From: Chitinophaga sp. YR573
Lineage (GTDB): Bacteria > Bacteroidota > Bacteroidia > Chitinophagales > Chitinophagaceae
DNA length: 64,000 nt
Direction of reading: 5' to 3'
Assembly (NCBI RefSeq): GCF_900110995.1
Contig: NZ_FOJF01000001.1
Location: 1,381,199-1,445,198, forward strand
Shown: piece after piece, positions 35,242 to 44,925 of the stretch
How the letters are laid out: each line of letters starts with the position of its first letter
Numbering within the stretch: the first letter of the stretch is position 1
Position numbers and translations under genes: made by a program
The notes under the pieces: generated by a model
Database searches by the model: none
What the model was told of the DNA's origin: nothing
Seen by the model: the letters and a program-made list of their open reading frames with translations, nothing else

Positions 35242-38200
35242 ATGCAAAAATTCGATGTTTTGCTTTTGCCGCGCCCGTGGCGGCGTGGCTGTGTCAACCA
35301 AATACTGCGTGTCATGCGAGTAACTGCTTTTTTCCTGTTCGTGTGTTTTACGCATGTTTCAGCCAGTGTCTTTTCTCAGACGATTACCTTATCGGGCAGG
35401 GAAATCCCCTTAAAGAAGGTATTTGCAGAGATCAAGGAGCAAACCGGTTATGTGTTTTTTTATAACAAAGGCGCGCTGGATAATACACAGCCCGTTTCTT
35501 TTTCCGTACGCAATATGCCTTTGAAAGATCTCCTGGATATTCTGTTAAAAGATCAGCCACTTACTTATACTATCTCACCAAAAACCGTTTTCATCTCACG
35601 TAAGCCCCTTTTCATTGTGCCAATAGCACTGGCAGATACCATTCACGATGTGAATGGAGTAGTACTCAATGAAAACGGTCAGCCCCTTCAAAATGCCACC
35701 ATCAGGATCATTGGCCGGAACAAATCCGCTGCTGCCAATGAAAATGGCGTGTTTACACTCCCGGCCCTGGCAAATGGGAAATACAGGATAGAGGTCTCTT
35801 TTGTAGGATATGAAAAATACATCACCAACATTGATGTAACAGGCAATACAGTGAAAGTAACTGCCGTGCTGAAACAGGCGCAAAGCAAGCTGGACGAAGT
35901 GCAGGTGATAGCATATGGTACTACCATCCAACGCTTCAATACAGGCGGTTTAAGCACCGTAAAAAGCGCAGACATAGAGAAGCAGCCTGTTACCAATATA
36001 CTGGCCGCTTTACAGGGCCGCATGCCCGGTGTGCTGGTTACCAGTGCCAGTGGTATTCCCGGTTCCGGCATCACCATGCAGATAAGGGGCAATAACTCTA
36101 TTTCCGCGCTTTCCAACCCGCTGTACATCATAGACGGTATTCCCATCCCTGCTACTTCCATCAGCAATGTTACCACCGCTGCCGGTGCTATAAGCCCACT
36201 GAATGGCATCAATCCGCTGGATGTGGAAAGCGTTACCGTTTTAAAAGATGCTGATGCTACCGCCATTTATGGTTCCCGCGGATCTAACGGTGTAGTATTG
36301 ATCACCACGAAAAAAGGAAAGGCAGGCAAAACAAAGTTTGATGTAAATGTATATTCCGGCGCCAGCGTTACTACACGGCTGCCGAAATTCATGGATACGC
36401 AGGAATATATTGCTATCCGGAAAAAAGCCTTTGTGGCCGATAATATCACACCCACTACAAGCAATGCACAGGACCTTCTGTTATGGGACCAGAACGCTTA
36501 TACCAATTTCCCGAAGCTGATATTGGGTAATACCGCTCCCATGACCAATGTAAAAACTTCCTTATCCGGAGGCAATGAAAACACCCGCTATCTGCTCAGT
36601 ACCGGTTATCATCATGAAGGAGCTGTCATTTACGGAGATAATTATTATAACAGAGTAGACGGTCATATCAATCTTGATCATAACTCTACAGATAAACGAT
36701 TCAATGTAAATACATCCGTTACCTACACGAATGATAATAATAAAACACTGGCATCGGACCCTTACCTGGCTATTTATGCACCACCAAATTTCCCGCATTA
36801 CGACCCTACCGGCAAACTCTATTGGGTAACGACCAATACAACGGCGCCACTTACAAACCCCTGGTCTTACCTGAATAAAGTAGGTAAGACAGCGACAGAT
36901 AACTTTATAACAAATGCTTCATTGAGATATGCCCTCACACCAGAATTGATTGCCAGGGTGAATATGGGATACACCAAGATGCATATGAGACAGCAGGTGG
37001 TAGCTCCCACTACTGCTTTCAATCCGCTGTCTTTCTCTTCCACTAAAAGCTCCGCCACTTTTGGTAACAGCAGTGTGCAAACCTATATTGTAGAACCTCA
37101 GTTGGATTATACCAGGAAGATCAGTAAAGGGGTACTGAATGCAATGGCCGGTGGTACTGTACAGTCAAGCTCTTCCCAGAGTAATTCCATCACAGGGATC
37201 AATTTTACCAGCGATGACCTGATAGAAAGTATTACCGCTGCGGGTACTATTACGAGTACAACGCTTACCAGCTCACAGTATAAATATATCTCCGGATTTG
37301 GAAGGATGAATTTCCGCTGGGAGGATAAATATATCCTCAATGCTTCATTCAGAAGGGATGGCTCTTCACGTTTTGGTCCCGGTAAACGGTTTGGTAATTT
37401 CTGGTCAGCAGGTGGCGCCTGGATCTTCTCCGGAGAGAAGATGGTGGAACAACTGGCCCCGATCTTAAGTTTTGGTAAGCTGAGAGGTAGTTATGGTATT
37501 AGTGGTAATGACCAGATCAATGATTACAGATACCTTGAAACATACACCAGCAATCAACAGGCTTATAATGGTAACCTGGGTTTATATGCCAACAATATTG
37601 CTAATCCGCTATATCGCTGGGAAACCAATAAGAAGTTGGAACTGGCGCTGGAATTAGGCTTCCTGAAAGACCGTATCTTATTTACATCCACCTTTTACCG
37701 CAGCCGTTCGGACAATCAACTGGTACAGACCCCTCTGCCGGCACAAAGCGGATTTCCTTATTATCAGGCCAATATGCCTGCGCTGGTACAAAACACCAGC
37801 TGGGAATTTGAGCTGAGTACGACTAACGTTTCTACCAAAAACTTCCGCTGGCAGACCACTTTCAATATTACCATTCCGAAAAATGCGCTGGTGAAATTCC
37901 CTGGTCTGGCTTCATCAGCCTATGCATCCTATTATACAGTGGGACAGTCCTTAAATCTGTTCAGGGGTTATCATTATACAGGTATTTCAGATTCAACCGG
38001 TATACCTCAGTTTGAAGACCGTAACAAAGATGGCAGCCTCACTTCCTCTAACGATTATGTGAACATAGGCTCTTTAGATCCTAAGTTTTATGGAGGGATG
38101 GGCAATACTTTCAGCTATAAAAACTTCAGCCTCGACCTGTTTCTGCAATTCGCCAAACAAGATGGTTTTAATGCTTTGAGGGCATATTACTTTCCGGTAG

Positions 38201-38562
38201 GTTACAAGGTGAATCTACCCACTTTCCTGACTGAAGATTACTGGACACCCACCAATCCAGGTGCCAGTCGTCCCGGGTTAACTACCAGCGCTTCTTCGCC
38301 GATAGGGTCAGCATATCTGAACAGGTTGTATGCATCCAATGCTGCTTATTCGGATGCCTCCTATATCAGGCTGAAAACGCTGTCTTTTTCCTATCAGCTG
38401 CCCGTTAAGCTGATACAAAAAATAAGAGCGCAAAATATCCTCATCTATGTGCAGGGACAAAACCTGTTCACAATAAGTCCGTATAAAGGACTTGATCCGG
38501 AAGTAAAGAATGCAACACCTGTATTGAAGACATTGACAGCCGGTCTTAAACTAACTTTTTAA
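35242..38562 (+). CDS. SusC-type TonB-dependent receptor with STN domain, locus 1
   Basis: An 1106-residue outer-membrane receptor. A signal segment (MRVTAFFLFVCFTHVSASVFS, about residues 25-45) is followed by an STN domain (about 46-115, ITLSGREIPLKKVFAEI to KTVFISRKP), which in this class signals to FecR. Next come a carboxypeptidase-regulatory-like domain (about 132-215, VNGVVLNENGQPLQNATI), a plug (about 225-370, QPVTNILAALQGRMPGVLV and PLYIIDGIPIP) and a beta-barrel with the typical SusC end (NILIYVQGQNLFTIS). It imports an oligomeric substrate captured by the SusD partner encoded 10 bases downstream. Substrate unknown. Confidence 0.93.
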   Translation: MQKFDVLLLPRPWRRGCVNQILRVMRVTAFFLFVCFTHVSASVFSQTITLSGREIPLKKVFAEIKEQTGYVFFYNKGALDNTQPVSFSVRNMPLKDLLDILLKDQPLTYTISPKTVFISRKPLFIVPIALADTIHDVNGVVLNENGQPLQNATIRIIGRNKSAAANENGVFTLPALANGKYRIEVSFVGYEKYITNIDVTGNTVKVTAVLKQAQSKLDEVQVIAYGTTIQRFNTGGLSTVKSADIEKQPVTNILAALQGRMPGVLVTSASGIPGSGITMQIRGNNSISALSNPLYIIDGIPIPATSISNVTTAAGAISPLNGINPLDVESVTVLKDADATAIYGSRGSNGVVLITTKKGKAGKTKFDVNVYSGASVTTRLPKFMDTQEYIAIRKKAFVADNITPTTSNAQDLLLWDQNAYTNFPKLILGNTAPMTNVKTSLSGGNENTRYLLSTGYHHEGAVIYGDNYYNRVDGHINLDHNSTDKRFNVNTSVTYTNDNNKTLASDPYLAIYAPPNFPHYDPTGKLYWVTTNTTAPLTNPWSYLNKVGKTATDNFITNASLRYALTPELIARVNMGYTKMHMRQQVVAPTTAFNPLSFSSTKSSATFGNSSVQTYIVEPQLDYTRKISKGVLNAMAGGTVQSSSSQSNSITGINFTSDDLIESITAAGTITSTTLTSSQYKYISGFGRMNFRWEDKYILNASFRRDGSSRFGPGKRFGNFWSAGGAWIFSGEKMVEQLAPILSFGKLRGSYGISGNDQINDYRYLETYTSNQQAYNGNLGLYANNIANPLYRWETNKKLELALELGFLKDRILFTSTFYRSRSDNQLVQTPLPAQSGFPYYQANMPALVQNTSWEFELSTTNVSTKNFRWQTTFNITIPKNALVKFPGLASSAYASYYTVGQSLNLFRGYHYTGISDSTGIPQFEDRNKDGSLTSSNDYVNIGSLDPKFYGGMGNTFSYKNFSLDLFLQFAKQDGFNALRAYYFPVGYKVNLPTFLTEDYWTPTNPGASRPGLTTSASSPIGSAYLNRLYASNAAYSDASYIRLKTLSFSYQLPVKLIQKIRAQNILIYVQGQNLFTISPYKGLDPEVKNATPVLKTLTAGLKLTF

Positions 38563-38572
38563 AGCAAAGCTT

Positions 38573-39949
38573 ATGCAAAATATTAAACGTATCATATTGA
38601 TGATGGCCGCGCTGTATACACTGAGCGGTTGCCGAAAATATCTTGAAATAGATCAGCCAAAAGATCAGATTACATCCGAAGCTGTTTTTGACAATGCCAC
38701 CAATACCCTGGCAGCTGTAAACGGTCTCTATACCTATGCTTTAAAACCCGCTAACTTTCTTACTTACCAGGGAGATTTCCTGATGGGCATTAATGCAGAT
38801 GAATTCACATATGGCCTTGACAACTATGATGGCTTTATGAATAACAGCATACCGGCTGCTAATAATGATCTGGAGAATATCTGGACAATATTCTACCAGG
38901 TGATTTACCAGGCGAATGGTATTATAGAAAAAGTACCAGGTAGTCCTGTATCAGACAGCTTAAAAGCTATATATATCTCTGAAGCAAAAATCTTCAGGGC
39001 CTTTTGCCATCTTTATCTGACCTCTTATTTCGGCGATGTACCGCTGATCAAAACAACGGATGTAACAGTTACCGCCAGGATGGCCCGTACTCCCAAAGCT
39101 ACTGTGCTGGAAGCTATAGCCACAGACCTGAGAGAAGCCGAAGCGGTATTGCCTGTTGGTTCAGTAAGAAACGGACGGTTTAATAAATGGATGGCTACCG
39201 CACTATTGGCCAGGGTATATCTGTACCAGCAGCAATGGGCGAATGCAGAAGCCAAAGCCAGTGTTTTAATCAACTCATCAGATTTTACACTGGAGCCGGA
39301 CCTGAACAAGGTTTTTCTAAGAGGCAGCAAAGAAGCCATCTGGCAGATCAATACTGCCGGTGGTGCTTACGATAACTATACCATCTTTGCCGGCATAAAT
39401 GTACCCACTGCCAATTCTTCTTTATTAACCATGTCGCAGATGCGTCCGGAACTGTACAATGCATTTGAAACAGGTGATGCCCGCCTGACAACATGGGTTG
39501 GCACCGCTACTCTTTCAGGCACCACCTTTAACTATGATTATAAGTATAAAGCTACCAGCACTCCTACCAGTTCTGCCGCAATAGAGGATTATATGCTGCT
39601 TCGGCTGGCGGAGCAATACCTGATCAGGGCAGAAGCAAGGGCGCAACAGGAGAACCTGCAGGGTGCTGTAGATGATATCAATGCCATCAGGGCAAGGGCA
39701 GGACTTACAGGGATCGGTGTCACCACTAAAAATGACGTGTTGCTGGCCATAGAACAGGAACGCCGGGTAGAGTTGTTTGGGGAAGGCTATGGTCACCGCT
39801 GGATCGATCTGGTACGTACCGGGCGTGTGAATGCGGTAATGACTGCTGAAAAACCCGATACATGGAAAAGCACGTCTGAGCTGCTACCTATTCCGGCTAC
39901 GGAGCTGGCCAATAATCCTGCACTCACACCAAATCCTTCCAATTATTGA
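38573..39949 (+). CDS. SusD/RagB-type surface lipoprotein, locus 1
   Basis: A 458-residue lipoprotein with lipobox TLSGC (Cys20) and TPR-like helices typical of SusD: FRAFCHLYLTSYFGDVPL, KWMATALLARVYLYQQQW and LLRLAEQYLIRAEARAQ. The end, RTGRVNAVMTAEKP to NPSNY, matches the family. It forms the lid of the SusC transporter and binds the substrate on the cell surface. It is 10 bases after susC and 4 bases before the TlpA-like gene, so the three form one operon. Confidence 0.93.
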   Translation: MQNIKRIILMMAALYTLSGCRKYLEIDQPKDQITSEAVFDNATNTLAAVNGLYTYALKPANFLTYQGDFLMGINADEFTYGLDNYDGFMNNSIPAANNDLENIWTIFYQVIYQANGIIEKVPGSPVSDSLKAIYISEAKIFRAFCHLYLTSYFGDVPLIKTTDVTVTARMARTPKATVLEAIATDLREAEAVLPVGSVRNGRFNKWMATALLARVYLYQQQWANAEAKASVLINSSDFTLEPDLNKVFLRGSKEAIWQINTAGGAYDNYTIFAGINVPTANSSLLTMSQMRPELYNAFETGDARLTTWVGTATLSGTTFNYDYKYKATSTPTSSAAIEDYMLLRLAEQYLIRAEARAQQENLQGAVDDINAIRARAGLTGIGVTTKNDVLLAIEQERRVELFGEGYGHRWIDLVRTGRVNAVMTAEKPDTWKSTSELLPIPATELANNPALTPNPSNY

Positions 39950-39953
39950 TCAT

Positions 39954-41018
39954 ATGAATAAGATACTAGCTTGTATAATCACAATATTACCAGCGTTTGC
40001 AACAGCACAACAATTTACTGTCAAAGGAGAGATAGCGCAACCAGCAAAAGTTTATCTTTTCTATAGATCAGGAGATAACTTTGTCCGTGATTCCGTACTG
40101 ACTGAAAAAGGGGAATTCAGTTTTAGCGGGAACATAGAGGAACCGGTGCTGGGTACTGTATATATCAAAGAGCAGGGCATGAATGAGATCCCTGATGATC
40201 ACCTGTTTCACTTTTATGTGGAGCCTGGCGTGATCACTATAAAAAGTCTTGATTCTGTTAAGAATATCCGGATCAGCGGTACGCCCCTGAATACGGACCT
40301 TAATGACCTGCGAGCGGTATTAAAGCCTGTTAACAATAAAATAGCCACACCCGATGAAGAAGGCAACAGGACAGTTTTGTATCAGCAACGTGATGATGTC
40401 TTTGAGCAATTCATTAAAACACATCCTGGCAGTCTTGTAAGCTTTGATGCCCTGAAAGAATACGCAGGTGTGTTACCTGATCCGGTACGCGTACTACCTG
40501 TTTATGATTATTTGTCCGACACATTAAAGGCCCAAAAATCAGTAGCGGCTTATTATCAGCTGCTACTGAATATTAAAAAAACGGCTGTTGGGGAGATGGC
40601 CCCTGATTTCACTGAAGCAGATACATCCGGTAATAATGTGTCACTCCATGATTTTAAGGGCAAGTATGTACTGCTCGATTTCTGGGCAAGCTGGTGTAAA
40701 CCCTGCAGGCATGAAAACCCTGTTGTTGTGAGTGCCTTTAACAAATACAAGGACCAGAATTTTACTGTTATCAGCGTTTCGCTGGATGCACCGGACGCCA
40801 AAGCCAAATGGCTAAAAGCCATCCACGATGATGGACTGGGTGGCTGGACACATTTATCAGACCTGAACTTTTGGGGGAATGTTGTGGCCAGATTATATGC
40901 GATACAAAGCATCCCACAGAATTTCCTGCTGGATAAAGAAGGGAGGATCATTGCAAAAAACCTTCGGGGAAAGGATCTTGATATTAAACTACATGAAATA
41001 CTGAGCAGCAGTAATTAG
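39954..41018 (+). CDS. TlpA/ResA-like thioredoxin-fold protein with DUF4369
   Basis: A 354-residue exported protein (signal peptide MNKILACIITILPAFATA). Residues about 20-200 form a DUF4369-type N-terminal domain and a helical linker; residues about 215-350 form an AhpC/TSA-TlpA thioredoxin domain with the redox motif WCKPC (Cys248 and Cys251). Such proteins reduce or exchange disulfides in the periplasm. It is the last gene of the SusCD operon, followed by a terminator. Redox partners of this type often sit with SusCD pairs in Chitinophaga-like genomes; the client is unknown. Confidence 0.88.
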   Translation: MNKILACIITILPAFATAQQFTVKGEIAQPAKVYLFYRSGDNFVRDSVLTEKGEFSFSGNIEEPVLGTVYIKEQGMNEIPDDHLFHFYVEPGVITIKSLDSVKNIRISGTPLNTDLNDLRAVLKPVNNKIATPDEEGNRTVLYQQRDDVFEQFIKTHPGSLVSFDALKEYAGVLPDPVRVLPVYDYLSDTLKAQKSVAAYYQLLLNIKKTAVGEMAPDFTEADTSGNNVSLHDFKGKYVLLDFWASWCKPCRHENPVVVSAFNKYKDQNFTVISVSLDAPDAKAKWLKAIHDDGLGGWTHLSDLNFWGNVVARLYAIQSIPQNFLLDKEGRIIAKNLRGKDLDIKLHEILSSSN

Positions 41019-41033
41019 TGATAATTTTTAACG

Positions 41034-41078
41034 AATGGGATTTTCTGGTTTACAACCGGGAAATCCCATTTTTCTTTT
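41034..41078 (+). terminator. Terminator of the first SusCD operon
   Basis: Stem aatgggattt (41034-41043) and aaatcccatt (41061-41070), followed by tttctttt, starting 15 bases after the stop of the TlpA-like gene. A convincing rho-independent terminator closing the operon. Confidence 0.8.
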
Positions 41079-41176
41079 ACGGAGATGATCATTGATCCCG
41101 GATTATTGTCCTGTTGTCAAAATATACAGCATAGATATTGGAAGAACTGTAATTTCACATTCAATAAAATACTGCT

Positions 41177-42271
41177 ATGCAAACCTCCCGTACAAATTAC
41201 CTCGATCATATTAAAGTAGTCCTTACCATCCTCGTCATCCTTCACCATGCCTGCGTTTGTTATGGTGCACCCGGAGGATGGTATTTCAAACAACCTACCA
41301 GCATTGAAGGTGCATTGATTGCAATGACGGTTTTCGTGTCAACGAATCAGTCTTTCTTCATGGGGTTCTTCTTTTTACTATCTGCTTATTTCACAGAACC
41401 TTCTTTACAACGAAAAGGAACGAAGAAATTTATACAGGACAGGTTAATAAGATTCGGAATACCACTTGTATTTTATTCCCTGCTGTTATCACCATTCATG
41501 AGTTTTCTCGTGTATCATCAGCATCATCCCATCAGTTATCTGCAATACCTGCAAGGCTATGATAACTGGATAGAATTTGGTGTGTTATGGTTTGTTGCAG
41601 CGCTTTTAGTATTTACGTTTTTGTTTATAGCATTGAGAAATGTAAAAACAGGTGATAGTTCGTTACCGGGAACAAAACGGATATTGTTATTTGCAGTGGT
41701 CCTTGGCTTAATCAGTTTCCTTGTAAGATTAGTATTTCCGGTAGGCTGGGTATTACATCCTGTAGGTTTTCAGTTCGGGCATTTCCCTCAGTATATTGCA
41801 TTGTTTACCATCGGTATTATAGCAAGGCGTAATAACTGGGCCGAACAATTACAGTATAATACTGCAAAGAATTTCAGACGGATCGCCTGGTTGATGGTCA
41901 TTATAGGTTTCCCTACTATGTTCGTCCTCAGAATTATCTCACACAGCCCCATTGAGAATTTTTCAGGTGGATGGAATATGCTTTCCTTTATGTACAGTAT
42001 CTGGGAACAGGTAACCGGGGTTTCTATTATCATTGCTATGACGGGCATCTTCAAATACAAATGGAATGGCCCTTCTACCCTGTTATCAAGAGAAGCATTT
42101 GCTATTTATATCTTTCATCCACTGCCTTTAGTTGTGTTATCATTACTGCTGGCTAACTGGCATGTAGATTCCTCATTGAAATTGCTGATTGTGGCGCCAC
42201 TGGGTGTTATAAGTGCTATCTTGCTGGGTAAGATACTGGTGAAAATTCCAGGAGTTAATAAGATCATTTAA
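41177..42271 (+). CDS. Membrane acyltransferase 3 family protein
   Basis: A 364-residue polytopic membrane protein of the acyltransferase 3 (OafA/MdoC-like) family. The N-terminal helix carries RTNYLDHIKVVLTILVILHH, including the conserved catalytic-type His pair, and about ten hydrophobic segments follow. These enzymes transfer acyl groups to sugars or glucans at the inner membrane. It ends 17 bases before the beta-lactamase gene; the two could be co-transcribed, although a promoter-like box lies between them. Confidence 0.85.
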   Translation: MQTSRTNYLDHIKVVLTILVILHHACVCYGAPGGWYFKQPTSIEGALIAMTVFVSTNQSFFMGFFFLLSAYFTEPSLQRKGTKKFIQDRLIRFGIPLVFYSLLLSPFMSFLVYHQHHPISYLQYLQGYDNWIEFGVLWFVAALLVFTFLFIALRNVKTGDSSLPGTKRILLFAVVLGLISFLVRLVFPVGWVLHPVGFQFGHFPQYIALFTIGIIARRNNWAEQLQYNTAKNFRRIAWLMVIIGFPTMFVLRIISHSPIENFSGGWNMLSFMYSIWEQVTGVSIIIAMTGIFKYKWNGPSTLLSREAFAIYIFHPLPLVVLSLLLANWHVDSSLKLLIVAPLGVISAILLGKILVKIPGVNKII

Positions 42272-42275
42272 TTAT

Positions 42276-42283
42276 TAGATTTG
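42276..42283 (+). promoter_or_regulatory. TAnnTTTG box immediately before the beta-lactamase ATG
   Basis: TAGATTTG matches the Bacteroidota -7 consensus and ends 5 bases before the ATG at 42289, so a transcript from it would be essentially leaderless. The arrangement is very like the one at 21193-21200. A -33 box is not obvious. Confidence 0.3.
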
Positions 42284-42288
42284 TACCC

Positions 42289-43149
42289 ATGTTTAAAAAA
42301 AGTATAATCCTGATAGCTATTATATTGTTTGCCGGTCATTTCGCAAATGCTCAAACGATATCAGCGCCTAAAGATCCACATCCGGAATGGTCTGCCCCTT
42401 ATCAGCCATTCCGGATAGCCGGTAATCTGTATTATGTTGGCACCTATGATCTGGCCTGTTATCTGATCACCACATCGGCAGGGAATATCCTTATTAATAC
42501 AGGGCTTGCTGCTTCAGTTGATATGATCAATAAAAACATTAAAACTTTAGGCTTCAATCCTGCTGATATCCGTATACTATTGACTACACAGGCACATAAC
42601 GACCATATAAGCGGAATGGCTACTATTCAGCGCCTTACCGGTGCCAAAATGATGGTTGACAGAGGAGATTCATCGGTGGTGGCAGATGGTGGAAGGTCTG
42701 ATTACGCCCTTAGTAATTATTATGAACCTGTTAAGATCGACCGGCTACTGAATAACGGAGATACTATAAAACTGGGAGAGGCACGATTGGTAATGCTTCA
42801 TCATCCTGGTCATACAAAAGGCTCCTGTAGTTTTCTGTTTGATGTGAAGGATGAGCAAAGATCTTATCGTGTATTGATAGCTAACATGCCCACCATTGTT
42901 ACAGAGAAAAAGTTTTCGGAAATACCTGCATACCCTGAAATTGCCAGCGATTATGCATATACCCTGCGTGAAATGAAGAAATTAACCTTCGATATATGGC
43001 TGGCTTCCCATTCCAGCCAGTTCGGACTTCATACAAAACATAAACCCGGCGACAAATACAATCCTGCTGCGTTTATGGATAAAGCCGGGTATGATTCCTT
43101 ACTGAATGATTTACAACTTGATTTTTCCAATAAAGTAAAGGAGAAATAG
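42289..43149 (+). CDS. Subclass B3 metallo-beta-lactamase, GOB-like
   Basis: A 286-residue exported protein (signal peptide MFKKSIILIAIILFAGHFANA). It has the metallo-beta-lactamase fold with the subclass B3 pattern: zinc ligands in QAHNDH (Gln101, His103, Asp105, His106), His175 in HHPGHTKGS and His241 in LASHSSQF. The normal HxHxDH motif has Gln at its first position, as known in the GOB enzymes of Elizabethkingia. The overall sequence (FRIAGNLYYVGTYDLACYLI, RVLIANMP, KFSEIPAYP) is also GOB-like. Such enzymes hydrolyse penicillins, cephalosporins and carbapenems in the periplasm. Activity here is inferred, not shown. No mobile element surrounds it, so it looks like a resident chromosomal gene. 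Confidence 0.9.
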   Translation: MFKKSIILIAIILFAGHFANAQTISAPKDPHPEWSAPYQPFRIAGNLYYVGTYDLACYLITTSAGNILINTGLAASVDMINKNIKTLGFNPADIRILLTTQAHNDHISGMATIQRLTGAKMMVDRGDSSVVADGGRSDYALSNYYEPVKIDRLLNNGDTIKLGEARLVMLHHPGHTKGSCSFLFDVKDEQRSYRVLIANMPTIVTEKKFSEIPAYPEIASDYAYTLREMKKLTFDIWLASHSSQFGLHTKHKPGDKYNPAAFMDKAGYDSLLNDLQLDFSNKVKEK

Positions 43150-43256
43150 GCTGTAATATTCTTTTGATGAGAGAAATAATTTTACATTTACATATTGAAA
43201 AGGGTTCATATTCATACATATGAAATATAAATAATCTGAATTCAATTCCATTGTAA

Positions 43257-44024
43257 ATGCGAAATCCCACTAGAAGAAATAGAAATATCGGGACCTCGAA
43301 ACAAGGTTATGGGAAAAACAATAAACTTACTATTCCCTCCCCCTGTCTTGTTGCCAAAAGCTTCCATGAGCGTCTGGACAATTATGAAAAAGCAGAGAAG
43401 GTTATAAATGGTCATGCATTCACTTTTATAATTGAAGGAACGCGGTCTTCAAGTCAGCATGCCTGTTCAGTGAAGGATGTTGAAAACATGATCAAACATA
43501 TCCCTCCTGCTGATTATGGACTTGTAAAATTCATAGTATTCAGACAGCCTAAAAGAAAAGAAGAAATTATATCTCCGGTTTGGGGAAGAGCAATATACTC
43601 TTATGAGTTTGAAAATGACTTTTATCCTGCAATTATTCTCGAAGCTGCAGACTATAGTAAAAATATCCGTTGGGAGAAAAATCTTTCAATTGAAGCGCAA
43701 GCCGAGTTAGAACGTTTGAAGGCAGATGGCCACCCATTCATAGCTGATAAACGATGTTATATTACAAGACTCGAAATTAATAATGTCAGGAACACTCAGC
43801 TGTACCGAACATTATTACATGAATTCGGACATCATGTACATTATTCAGAAGTCGTTGAACAGCCCAGGAAGGAAGACGAAGAGTTTGAAGAATGGGAAAA
43901 ACGTTGGGACTTGTACTTAAAAATTCCTAAGACTGTTAAAGAATATCGTGCACACAGATACGCAGATCTTTTGTTAGCGAAATTGAAAGAACAAAATCTT
44001 GTTCCCTTCGAAAGAATTGACTGA
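43257..44024 (+). CDS. Putative zinc metallopeptidase-like protein (HEFGH)
   Basis: A 255-residue protein without signal peptide. Residues 188-192 are HEFGH in TLLHEFGHHVHYSE, a classical HEXXH zinc-binding motif in a helix; a possible third ligand lies among the Glu/His residues downstream (EYRAHRYADLLLAK near residues 230-245). The N-terminal 25 residues are basic and low in complexity. The fold resembles small zincin-like proteins, but no family is recognised. Its stop lies 1 base before the convergent NIF3 gene end. Peptidase function is a motif-based inference. Confidence 0.65.
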   Translation: MRNPTRRNRNIGTSKQGYGKNNKLTIPSPCLVAKSFHERLDNYEKAEKVINGHAFTFIIEGTRSSSQHACSVKDVENMIKHIPPADYGLVKFIVFRQPKRKEEIISPVWGRAIYSYEFENDFYPAIILEAADYSKNIRWEKNLSIEAQAELERLKADGHPFIADKRCYITRLEINNVRNTQLYRTLLHEFGHHVHYSEVVEQPRKEDEEFEEWEKRWDLYLKIPKTVKEYRAHRYADLLLAKLKEQNLVPFERID

Positions 44025-44025
44025 A

Positions 44026-44925
44026 TTATAGAAAGGATAAGGAATTACCAGCCGGTATATGTGATGTTTTAATCTGTGGGAATTTCTCTTTAAGCCATTG
44101 CGCCATAAATACAGATCCGGGTTCTTCACTGGCAATATGCCCCAACACCACTAATGATAATTGCTGTCCTTTGGCGCGGGCATCCCTCACATATTCCGCG
44201 GTTTCCCATTCGGATATTTCTCCACACACCAGTACATCTGGTTTCATGGTACTGATCTTTTTAATTTGTGTTGTGCCACCAGCAGCACCAGGCAATAACA
44301 GGATCTTTTTACACAATTGATCCAGGTTTCCAATATAACGTACTGTCTGAATATGCAATTTTGATTTCAGGTGACTGATCATTGCTTTAAGCGTAATAGC
44401 AGGTAAATTATAAATCACCTGATTCTCTTCCTGATATTTTTTCCATTCCAGCTGATCTGCCACTCCTTCCATTACACCATCCAGCTTTGCGCTGTGAATG
44501 TAATCATGATTACGCCATACGGCAATATTATGCTGCTTTAGCAAATCTGCTTTATAACGATATACCTCATCATTCTCCAGCCATTGGGTTTCATCCCGGT
44601 GATTATAAAAAGTAGGTTCATGAGCAATGATAAAGTTTGCTCCCAGCGCAATGGTTTTTCTGATCACTTCTATAGTAGCAAACATCGTTGTTACAATACC
44701 GGTTACTACAATATCCCTATTACCGGCCTTTAACGTATCTACCGTGTCTGTTCCCATTTCATGAGACACCTCTTTCTTAAACAGATCCATGACCTCCCCC
44801 ACAGTAACAGGCGTTCTCAGAAAGCCGGAGGCAAAACTTACCAATGGAGATGATAATATGACTGCGGACCCAACCCCTTTTGTAATATTGGTGATGAATT
44901 TCCGTCTGTTAACTTCATTTTGCAT
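44026..44925 (-). CDS. NIF3-family metal protein with Tat-like signal
   Basis: About 299 residues from the ATG at 44925. That start is chosen because it begins MQNEVNRRKFITNITKG followed by a hydrophobic stretch (GSAVILSSPLVSFA), a twin-arginine (Tat) signal; the open frame extends upstream to 45138 without support and would overlap the divergent cupin gene. The mature part matches the NIF3 (YbgI/DUF34) fold: FIIAHEPTFYNHRDE and VVLGHIASEEPG carry the His/Glu metal ligands of the dinuclear site. NIF3 proteins are usually cytosolic with poorly defined hydrolase roles, so an exported form is unusual. Confidence 0.8.
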   Translation of the reverse strand: MQNEVNRRKFITNITKGVGSAVILSSPLVSFASGFLRTPVTVGEVMDLFKKEVSHEMGTDTVDTLKAGNRDIVVTGIVTTMFATIEVIRKTIALGANFIIAHEPTFYNHRDETQWLENDEVYRYKADLLKQHNIAVWRNHDYIHSAKLDGVMEGVADQLEWKKYQEENQVIYNLPAITLKAMISHLKSKLHIQTVRYIGNLDQLCKKILLLPGAAGGTTQIKKISTMKPDVLVCGEISEWETAEYVRDARAKGQQLSLVVLGHIASEEPGSVFMAQWLKEKFPQIKTSHIPAGNSLSFL

